A program made the position numbers and the translations under genes. From contig NZ_LR797830.1 in NCBI RefSeq assembly GCF_903064525.1, forward strand, positions 682,001-746,000: a stretch of 64,000 bases of DNA. Direction: 5' to 3'. Positions 7,564 to 14,128 of this stretch are shown here, in pieces. Under the pieces are notes generated by a model. That model did not search any database. It worked only from the letters and a program-made list of their open reading frames with translations, and was not told the DNA's origin. Source of the stretch: Methylacidimicrobium sp. AP8. Its GTDB lineage: Bacteria > Verrucomicrobiota > Verrucomicrobiia > Methylacidiphilales > Methylacidiphilaceae. Positions within the stretch are counted from its first letter, which is position 1, and each line of letters starts with the position of its first letter.

Positions 7564-8640
7564 ATGACGCAAGTGCGCGAAAACCGAACCGCGAGCGCTC
7601 CTGACGGCGCGAACCGGAACAATGCTTGGATGGCATCGCTGGCTTTATTTTGCTTTTGGGCGCTCGCGCTAAACGGGGCGACGACCGCTCGGGCGGAAGA
7701 GTCTTCATCGGCTGCTCCGGAAGCGACGCCGGCGGGGTCGCCCGGGAGCGCCACGGAGCAAGGGGAACAGGCTTCCGGCTCCTCTCCGTCGGAGGCGACC
7801 GTATCGGGATCTTCGTCCGGCGCCGAGCCCGCGGCGGCACCGTCATCCGCTGCGGCTCCGGCAGGCAGAGGAGAGGCCGCCGCCCCGTCAAGCGAGGGAA
7901 CGACGGGAGCGGCGACGGCAGTCGGCGCGCAGGGGCCGAAGGAGGCCATGGCTCCGCAGGAGGCTTTCGGTCCCAAGACCGGGCTCTATTTCGGCATCTT
8001 CGGGGGCGCGGCCTTCGGCATGAGCAACGGGGTGAGCGCGCTCGACTCGCCTCCGCTTTTCTCCGCAGGCGGACGGGCGACGCCCGGAACCGCTGCGGTG
8101 GGCGGCGTGGAAGTGGGCTATAACTTTCGGAGCTTCGCCCTGGACAGCGCCAAGAGCTATTGGCTCCAGCCGGCGGCCCAGTTCGAGGCGTTCTACCTCG
8201 GACAAGCGACGGAAAGAGGTACCTTAACCGGGGGAGTGGCGGGAACACCCGCCATTGCACCCTACCAGTTCGGATCGAACTTGAACATGGGCGTCTTCCT
8301 CGTGGACGGAGTGGCGAAGTTTGTGACTCCGATCGGATTGGTCCCCTACATCGGGGGAGGGATAGGCGGAGCCTACCTTGCCTCCTCCGGAACGAGCTTC
8401 ACGGGACCCACCGGCAACCTCCTCACGACCGGCGGGTATGAACAAGGAGCCTTTGCGGGCCAGGGACTGGTCGGGCTTCAGTACAACATCAGCGAACACT
8501 GGAGCATCTTTGCGGAATATAAGATCCTCTACATCAAGGAGACGCAGTTTTCCTACCTGATGACCAGCGGCAACACGATGTTGATCAAGTATCCCGAGTA
8601 CTACAACATCGCGATTGCGGGGCTCCGCTTCAATTTTTAA
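7564..8640 (+). CDS. Outer-membrane beta-barrel protein with Ala/Ser/Gly/Pro-rich linker
   Basis: 358 residues. A signal peptide (hydrophobic SLALFCFWALALNGATTARA, cleavage about residue 42) is followed by ~95 residues of Ala/Ser/Gly/Pro/Glu-rich low-complexity sequence, then a Gly- and aromatic-rich domain (from KTGLYFGIFGGAAFG) with alternating strand patterns. It ends in GLRFNF, with a terminal Phe as needed for BAM recognition. This is the architecture of an OmpA/OmpW-sized eight-strand barrel. The start follows a strong GAGGAGG ribosome site, which rules out the longer frame from 7435. Linker function and substrate are unknown. Confidence 0.8.
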   Translation: MTQVRENRTASAPDGANRNNAWMASLALFCFWALALNGATTARAEESSSAAPEATPAGSPGSATEQGEQASGSSPSEATVSGSSSGAEPAAAPSSAAAPAGRGEAAAPSSEGTTGAATAVGAQGPKEAMAPQEAFGPKTGLYFGIFGGAAFGMSNGVSALDSPPLFSAGGRATPGTAAVGGVEVGYNFRSFALDSAKSYWLQPAAQFEAFYLGQATERGTLTGGVAGTPAIAPYQFGSNLNMGVFLVDGVAKFVTPIGLVPYIGGGIGGAYLASSGTSFTGPTGNLLTTGGYEQGAFAGQGLVGLQYNISEHWSIFAEYKILYIKETQFSYLMTSGNTMLIKYPEYYNIAIAGLRFNF

Positions 8641-8654
8641 CATCCGGCCGGGGA

Positions 8655-8706
8655 TCGGTCGGCGCCGTGCTGTGCATTGGGGGGGAAGTCCGACCCCGCC
8701 GACCGA
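8655..8706. terminator. Inverted repeat between convergent genes, possible bidirectional terminator
   Basis: TCGGTCGGCG (8655-8664) and CGCCGACCGA (8697-8706) are perfect 10-base inverted repeats, 32 bases apart, exactly between the stop codons of two convergent genes. No clear T-runs flank it, so the mechanism is uncertain. Confidence 0.45.
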
Positions 8707-8710
8707 CGGC

Positions 8711-9997
8711 TTACGAGTCGGCATCCTTTTCATAAGTAATTCGGTAGATAACGCCGTTGGCGTCGTCGGAGAAGAGGAGGCTGCCGTCGGGGAGGAAGAG
8801 AAGGCCGACCGGCCTTCCCCAGGTCTTGGGGTGCTCGCCTTCGGTTAAAAATCCGGTAAGAAAGTCTTCGTAAAAGCCCAGCGGCCGATAATTCTGTCCG
8901 AACGGAACGAAGACGATCTTGTAGCCTGTGGGCGCGCTGCGATTCCAGGAGCCGTGCAGGGCCACGAAGGCGCCGTGAAGATATCGCTCCGGAAATTGCG
9001 CTTTGCCCGAGGGAAACGCTAAGCCGAGCGGCGCCGAGTGCGCTTGGAAGAGCACGTCCGGGGTGCGGGTGGTATCAACTAGGTTCGGCTTCTGCACGCG
9101 GTGGTGGACGAGCAGCCGGGGATCGAGGAGACGGGGGGAAAGATAGGCATAAGGCCAACCGAAAAAATCCCCTTGCCGAATCCGCGTCAAATAGTCGGGC
9201 ACGAGATCATCCCCGAGTTCGTCCCGTTCGTTGACGACCGTATAGAGCGTGCCGGTGTTCGGCTCGAAAGCGAGGCCGACCGGGTTGCGCAGGCCCGAAG
9301 CGAAGAGCTCCGGCTTCCCTTTGGGCAGAGGAATCCTCATTACCGAAGCCCGTGGAGGCGGCTCCACGTCGACGTTGCTGCGAGAGCCGATGGAGACATA
9401 CAGCCAACGCTCGTCCGGGGAGAGGGCGAGCGCCCGGGTCCAATGCCCGCCTCCCGGAAAGGAAGCGATGCGCTCGCCACGGCCTCCCAGCCGCCGTTGG
9501 CCCCGCCGGTAGGGGAAGGAGAGGATCGAGTCGGTGTTGGCCACGAGGAACCGGTCGCCGACGAAAACCATTCCGAACGGGAGATGCAGGCCGTTTTCCG
9601 GAGTGGCGAAAACCGAGCTGTGCTCCGCACCCCCGTCTTCCCCCGGTCCTTCGAAGAGGCGGATTCGGCCTGCGTCGGATTCGGCCACGAGGACCCCACC
9701 CTCCGGGGTGAGCGCCAGCCATCGGGGGCCCTCGAGGTCGCGGGCGAAGACGGATACCTGAAAGCCGGCCGGCAGCCGGAGGGAAGGCCGTCTGGGCGGA
9801 GGCACGATCGGAGGCTCATAGGCGGCGCTCGGCGTGGCGAAGGGCTTGGGAAGATCGGCCAGGCGGATGGAAATCGGGGTAGGCGTGAACGGTTCGGTAA
9901 AGATCTCTGCGGCGCGGGCGGAAAGGACGGCGGCGATAGGAAGGGCTAGCGCTGCCGAAAATAGCGAGCGGAAGCGACGTGGGGACCAGAGGTTCAT
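8711..9997 (-). CDS. Secreted PQQ-dependent sugar (sorbosone) dehydrogenase-like beta-propeller
   Basis: 428 residues with an N-terminal signal peptide (LFSAALALPIAAVLSARA, cleavage about residue 30). The mature part resembles the soluble glucose/L-sorbosone dehydrogenase propeller family: LPAGFQVSVFARDLEGPRW opening, GLRNPVGLAFEPNTG, VVNERDELGDDLVPDYL, and HGSWNRSAPTGYKIV near the C-terminus. These enzymes oxidise aldose-type substrates in the periplasm with PQQ or are uncharacterised relatives. No PQQ synthesis genes are in the window, so the substrate and cofactor are inferred from family only. Convergent with the outer-membrane protein gene. Confidence 0.85.
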   Translation of the reverse strand: MNLWSPRRFRSLFSAALALPIAAVLSARAAEIFTEPFTPTPISIRLADLPKPFATPSAAYEPPIVPPPRRPSLRLPAGFQVSVFARDLEGPRWLALTPEGGVLVAESDAGRIRLFEGPGEDGGAEHSSVFATPENGLHLPFGMVFVGDRFLVANTDSILSFPYRRGQRRLGGRGERIASFPGGGHWTRALALSPDERWLYVSIGSRSNVDVEPPPRASVMRIPLPKGKPELFASGLRNPVGLAFEPNTGTLYTVVNERDELGDDLVPDYLTRIRQGDFFGWPYAYLSPRLLDPRLLVHHRVQKPNLVDTTRTPDVLFQAHSAPLGLAFPSGKAQFPERYLHGAFVALHGSWNRSAPTGYKIVFVPFGQNYRPLGFYEDFLTGFLTEGEHPKTWGRPVGLLFLPDGSLLFSDDANGVIYRITYEKDADS

Positions 9998-10039
9998 CGG
10001 AAGGTCGGCATGCGCCCGTGAGGGAAAGGCCTGCGGCCT

Positions 10040-10579
10040 TCAGCTGCCGCCCGCCGCGAACGTTCCCATCAAGGAGGCTTCGTCAAGGACGTGTCCTCTC
10101 ATGGCTTCTTCCAGCTCCCGGCGGCCGGCGCCCGGAGCCAGCGCGAGACGTTCGTCGAGCGCAAAGAGCCGAAAGAAGTAGCGGTGAGTTCCGCTCGGGG
10201 GGGCCGGCCCGTCGTAACGGTCGTTTCCGAAGTCGTTGCGTCCGGTGCGGGCTTCAGAAGGCAGCTTGCCCGGAAGAAGCTTGACTGTGGTCGGAGGCAG
10301 ATTCCAGACGAGCCAGTGGACGAAGGTGCCGCCGGGGGCGTCGGGATCCTCCATGATAAGGGCGAGCGACCGCGTGCCGCCGGGGACACGGGAGATCCGA
10401 AGCTCGGGATTTTGATTTTCTTCCCGATAACCGCAGGCGCGGGGCAGCGGATGACCGTCGGAAAAGGAGGGAGAGCTAAGTTTCATGGCAAAAGCACCGG
10501 ATGCGCAGAGGAAAACCAGCACGAAAGGGGCGATGAGAAGCCTGCCGGACATCGCACCGGCGATTGTGGGCAAAACCAT
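10040..10579 (-). CDS. YbhB/YbcL family PEBP-like (Raf kinase inhibitor-like) protein
   Basis: A phosphatidylethanolamine-binding-protein fold, seen in MEDPDAPGGTFVHWLVWNLP, the DYDGPAPPSGTHRY-like segment RYDGPAPPSGTHRY and FRLFALDERL. The N-terminus has a hydrophobic stretch (RLLIAPFVLVFLCASGAFA) that looks like a signal peptide, so the mature protein is probably periplasmic. The frame is open back to 10726; I chose the ATG at 10579 because it places the signal peptide at the N-terminus and leaves a promoter region before the divergent gene at 10735. The ATG at 10552 is equally possible. The molecular role of bacterial PEBPs is mostly unknown. Confidence 0.8.
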   Translation of the reverse strand: MVLPTIAGAMSGRLLIAPFVLVFLCASGAFAMKLSSPSFSDGHPLPRACGYREENQNPELRISRVPGGTRSLALIMEDPDAPGGTFVHWLVWNLPPTTVKLLPGKLPSEARTGRNDFGNDRYDGPAPPSGTHRYFFRLFALDERLALAPGAGRRELEEAMRGHVLDEASLMGTFAAGGS

Positions 10580-10734
10580 CCCGGAAGGCAATGCGCGGGC
10601 GATGCCGGCCGCCGCGGTCCCGCTTCGGTCTGATTGTTTATGAGTCAATTGGAAGGGGGAAGAGCAATCGATCTTCATCCTTGCGCCGGTCCCTCCGCCG
10701 GCGATAAGCTTTTGCTCCTTCACCAAGCAGCAAC

Positions 10735-11046
10735 ATGCGATGCCGAGGGTTGGCGGTTCTTCTGATGGCTCTGGCCTGGGTGCCGGAGCTTTTCGCCGGA
10801 CTGGTTCAGACGTCCAAGGGGCTCCGCTTATCCATCCTCTCTCCGCCTGAGGCTTCCGCCGCCGCGGGACGGGTGCCCGCCGATCCGGTCGCGGAGAAGG
10901 GTGGCCAGGACAAGCGGAGACCGCGTCTGGTCGCCACGAAAGGCGCTCCGAAGGGAAGGGTCAAGATTCAACCCATCGCTAGCGGCAGGGCTAGGAAAGC
11001 GCATCGGGCGGCGTCGGAGGCGAATCCGGTGGCCGCTCGGAAATAA
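10735..11046 (+). CDS. Small secreted basic protein, paralogue A (KGLRLxIL family, unknown)
   Basis: 103 residues with a signal peptide (GLAVLLMALAWVPELFAG, cleavage about residue 21) followed at the mature N-terminus by LVQTSKGLRLSILSP and a Lys/Arg/Ala-rich, apparently disordered tail. I recognise no family. The next gene (11193-11486) has the same plan and the matching segment NTTKGLRLTILP, so the two are tandem paralogues. Possible roles are a DNA- or polysaccharide-binding envelope peptide or an acid-stress protein; nothing in the sequence decides this. The ribosome-binding site is weak. Confidence 0.6.
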   Translation: MRCRGLAVLLMALAWVPELFAGLVQTSKGLRLSILSPPEASAAAGRVPADPVAEKGGQDKRRPRLVATKGAPKGRVKIQPIASGRARKAHRAASEANPVAARK

Positions 11047-11192
11047 TCGGCAATCCGGTCATCGGAGCAAAAAAGCCGTTCTTCTCGTGAGAATCCGCTT
11101 ACCGGAAAAGGGAGCAGGCGGGCGCAAACCTCGATTGCTTTCTTCACGGTCTATGCGTAGACTGAAATCAACGGCCGAAGAGGAAGGGAAAA

Positions 11193-11486
11193 ATGAAAAG
11201 ACAGCTTATGGCGCTTGGCCTTGCCTTGGCGATCGGGTTTCCGGCCGCCTTCGCGGAGGTGTCGGTGATGAACACCACGAAAGGCTTGCGGTTGACCATC
11301 CTTCCGGTGATGGGGGCAACGCGGGAAGAGAAGCCGGCGCCGACCGGCAGGGTGCGAGTCGCGCCGGTCGCTGTGAATAAGGCGGTTTCCGGACGACAGG
11401 TGGCGCATGGCGCCAAGCGTTCGAAGACGCGGCAGGTGTCCGCGCCGCGCAAGCCGCCTAAGCCGAACGTGCGGAATAAGGGCTGA
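11193..11486 (+). CDS. Small secreted basic protein, paralogue B (KGLRLxIL family, unknown)
   Basis: 97 residues: signal peptide MKRQLMALGLALAIGFPAAFA (cleavage about residue 21), then EVSVMNTTKGLRLTILPV and a basic Lys/Arg/Pro-rich tail ending KPPKPNVRNKG. Relationship to the preceding gene is clear in the KGLRL[ST]IL segment just after the signal peptide and in the strongly basic tail. The upstream GGAAGGGAAAA gives a good ribosome site. Its last 29 bases overlap the 3' end of the convergent DUF4242 gene. Function unknown. Confidence 0.7.
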   Translation: MKRQLMALGLALAIGFPAAFAEVSVMNTTKGLRLTILPVMGATREEKPAPTGRVRVAPVAVNKAVSGRQVAHGAKRSKTRQVSAPRKPPKPNVRNKG

Positions 11487-11736
11487 TCAGGTCCCGGATC
11501 TCGGAGATCCGATCGGCGGGGAATCCGCCTTTCTGGGCATGCTCGCGGATGGCTTGCTCGCTGGGAGCCAGGTAGACACAGTAGATCTTGTCGTCGGTGA
11601 CGTAGCTGTGTAGCCACTGGATCTGCGAGCCCATCTCGTTCAGAATCGAACACGACTTGGCGGAAATTCCCGCGAGCTCCTGGGGAGAGAGTTTTCCGGC
11701 GCCGGGGATTTCTCGTTCAATAAGGTAGCGTGGCAT
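11458..11736 (-). CDS. DUF4242 family protein (SCO4226-like, putative nickel-binding)
   Basis: 92 residues, starting MPRYLIEREIPGAG with LSPQELAGISAKSC and LHSYVTDDKIYCVYLAPSEQ, which is the DUF4242 pattern (PF14026), a small ferredoxin-like fold. One member, Streptomyces SCO4226, binds nickel; function is otherwise unknown. The stop lies inside the coding region of the convergent small secreted protein (29-base overlap). Confidence 0.8.
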   Translation of the reverse strand: MPRYLIEREIPGAGKLSPQELAGISAKSCSILNEMGSQIQWLHSYVTDDKIYCVYLAPSEQAIREHAQKGGFPADRISEIRDLISPYSARSA

Positions 11737-11997
11737 GGTCTCCTAGTTCTCGGTTTTCGTTTCCCCTCCCTTCTTCCGACGGTCGGGCCCCTGTTATATA
11801 ACGCCGCCGCGCTCCTGCTTGCCAAGCCTATTCGAGCGGGGCCGAAAGCGGCCGAGGTCCCGGCGGCCGACCGGCCCACCACTCCCTCATCGCCCGGGTC
11901 CGCCGCAGCCCTTTTCGCGCACCGCTTCCTTTCCTTTGCCTTCGAAAGGAGCGACGGACGCCCGAAGGAGGGGAGGAGCGAAAAAACGCGGCATTTC

Positions 11998-12013
11998 TGG
12001 CACGCCGCCTGCT
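11998..12013 (+). promoter_or_regulatory. Sigma54 (RpoN)-type promoter upstream of amtB
   Basis: TGGCAC-N5-CTGCT matches the -24/-12 consensus TGGCAC-N5-TTGCW at all but one position. The GC is at 12011-12012, predicting a start near 12024. An AGGAGG (12028-12033) and ATG (12041) follow at once. Nitrogen-responsive sigma54 control is classic for amtB. A near-identical element precedes the PII gene in this window. The rest of the 11737-12280 gap holds no other gene that I can support. Confidence 0.75.
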
Positions 12014-12280
12014 TTAAAAGGAGCCGCAGGAGGAAACGCGATGAGAAATGCGAATGCTGGGGAGGGATCGGAGACTGTCTTGGCCGGATCGACCGCGGTT
12101 GCCGGCGGAGCCCCCGGGGCGGCCGAACGGGAAGGCCGAAGAGCAGTTGCCGCCGGTAAGGAGGGGATCAGGCTTCGTACGTTCCCCTACGCTCCGCGCG
12201 GGAACGGCAGGCCGGATGCGGTCGGACTCGCGGAGCCGCGTCACAGAAAGCATTGGTTCGGGAACCAAAGGAGAATCAGA

Positions 12281-13815
12281 ATGGCGGGCGATTGGTTCCG
12301 GCGCTGCTGGCTCATGCCCGTTCTTTGCTTCCTGGCGGGCGGCGTGCTTCCGTCCCGAGCCGAAGCGGCGGGGGCATTCGGGATGGGTGACGGAATTCTT
12401 GGTCCGATAGGATGGCAGGGAATAGCCTTCTTCGCGGCGGAAGCGCCAAGCCTGGAAGCGCGGGTGAACGGGCTCGAGGCCTATATCCTCAACGCGGATC
12501 CTTCCGGGAGCAAGGTGAGCGGGGTGCCGGGACCGGGACACAACGCTTGGCTGATGACCTCTGCGGCCCTGGTGCTCTTCATGACACTGCCGGGCCTCGC
12601 TCTTTTTTACGGCGGCCTGGTCCGATCCCGGAACGTCCTGTCGGTCTTGGCGCAATGCCTGGGGATTGCGGGGCTCGTGACGATTCTCTGGTGGGCGGTG
12701 GGCTACAGCCTGGTCTTCGGGACCAACTTCAGCCAGAGCCCGATAGGCCCGTTTCTGGGCGGCACCGAGTTCTTTTTTCTCAAGGGCGTCGATTCGGTTC
12801 CCAACACCGGATACTCGATCTGGGTGTCGCAGAACGTCTTCTGCATGTTCCAGCTCATGTTCGCGATCATCACGCCGGCCCTGATCCTGGGCGCGATCGC
12901 CGAAAGGATGAACTACGGGGCATTGCTCCTCTTCATCGCCTTTTGGATGCTGGGGGTCTACTTTCCGCTCGCCCACATGGTCTGGGGAGCCACCGGCCTG
13001 ATGAACGGCGCGTTCAACGCGGCGGCCCGAATTCCCGCGATCGATTTCGCCGGAGGGACCGTCGTGCACATGTCCTCGGGCTGGTCGGGACTGGTTCTCT
13101 GCCTGCTGCTCGGGCGGAGGAACGGCTATGATAAGGAGCCGATCGTGCCGCACAGCATAGTTCTCTGCATGGCGGGAGCGGCGATGCTCTGGGTCGGATG
13201 GTACGGCTTCAATGCGGGAAGCGCCGGAGCGGCGGACGTAATTGCAGCCAATGCCTTCACCACGACGACCCTGGCCACCGCGGTGGCGTCGTTCACCTGG
13301 GGAATGCTCGAATATGCCTTGAAAGGAAAGCCAAGCGTCCTCGGGTTCAGCACCGGGGCCGTGGCCGGCTTGGTCTGCATTACGCCGGCCTGCGGGTATG
13401 TCGATTCGACTGGAGCGGTGATCATCGGAGTGGCGGCCGCGGTGGTTCCCTACCTAGCTTGCGTCAAGCTCAAGAAGGCCTTGGGATATGACGATGCGCT
13501 CGATGCGTTCGGAGTGCATGGGGTGGGGGGACGCTTGGGGCATTCCTGACCGGGGTCCTGGCGACGGCCAAGGTCAACGGCAACCTGAGCAACGAAGCCG
13601 TAGCGGGGAAGAACGGGCTGGCCGCCCTCGTCAGCCATCACGCGCTTTATTGGGCGCAGCTCAAGGCGATAGTGATCACGATCGGGCTGTCGGTGGGCAT
13701 GAGCTTGGTCTTGGCGCTGCTGGTGAGGCTCTTCGTAAGCCTGCGCGTGCCGGCCGAGATCGAGACGCAGGGCCTCGACATCGTGCAGCACGGCGAGCAG
13801 GGCTACGCGATGTAG
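12281..13815 (+). pseudogene. amtB: Ammonium transporter AmtB, frameshifted near the 3' end
   Basis: An Amt-family ammonium channel. After a signal peptide (MPVLCFLAGGVLPSRAEA) and a short periplasmic segment come membrane helices with the twin pore histidines in GGTVVHMSSGWSG and DAFGVHGVGG. The reading frame breaks in the G6 tract at 13525-13530: as written it ends at 13549 (422 residues), but the -1 frame continues without stop to 13815 with GILTG-type helix 11 sequence (LTGVLATAKVNGN) and the regulatory tail ETQGLDIVQHGEQGYAM. One extra G would restore a 511-residue protein. Sequencing error, mutation or slippage are all possible. The start at 12281 has an AAAGGAG; an in-frame ATG at 12041 with AGGAGG is the alternative. 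Confidence 0.88.
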
Positions 13816-14034
13816 AGCGTGGCGGGATCGTTTTCGGCGGATTCTTCGAGCGAGGTGCCGGGATCGGCCGGCGGTGTCGCCGCGCCGCTCCGGATTTGGC
13901 CGGCAGCCGGCTAAAAGATAGCTTTCTTCGCGGCCGCCATCCCGATAGAAAAGGGTAGCCAAAAATCCTGGAAATTACGTTATACTTCTGACTAATATTC
14001 GTTCCGCCCGTTGTAAAAAAAACGGGAAAAGAGA

Positions 14035-14065
14035 TTGACTCGGCGGGGGTACGATCGCCTGTAAT
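14035..14065 (+). promoter_or_regulatory. Candidate sigma70 promoter of nrdAB
   Basis: TTGACT (14035-14040) and TGTAAT (14060-14065) lie 19 bases apart, each one base from consensus. The predicted start falls within the first NrdR box. The spacer is slightly long. This sits in the 313-base gap between amtB and nrdA, which otherwise holds only the NrdR boxes and a short hairpin. Confidence 0.5.
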
Positions 14066-14066
14066 T

Positions 14067-14114
14067 GCCCAATATTTTGTGGTATAGGACCGACATAGGC
14101 ACAATATCTTGAAC
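14067..14114. promoter_or_regulatory. Tandem NrdR boxes upstream of nrdA
   Basis: Two 16-base elements, CCCAATATTTTGTGG (within 14067-14082) and CACAATATCTTGAAC (within 14099-14114), match the NrdR consensus acaCwAtATwTwGtg. Their start points are 32 bases apart, three helical turns, the arrangement NrdR needs. They lie over and just after the predicted transcription start and end shortly before the ribosome site of nrdA, fitting repression by NrdR-dATP/ATP. Confidence 0.8.
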
Positions 14115-14128
14115 ATCTGGAGGCAGCC

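Noticed and set aside
12014-13153. 379-residue minus-strand frame over the amtB upstream region and gene
   Set aside because: Most of it is antisense to conserved AmtB helices, and its composition (His/Arg/Pro/Asp/Gln) is that of a shadow frame.
14007-14026. CCCGTT/AACGGG hairpin after amtB as an intrinsic terminator
   Set aside because: The A-run lies inside the loop and purines follow on the plus strand, so there is no T-tract after the stem. It could be a weak processing structure, but I cannot support a terminator.
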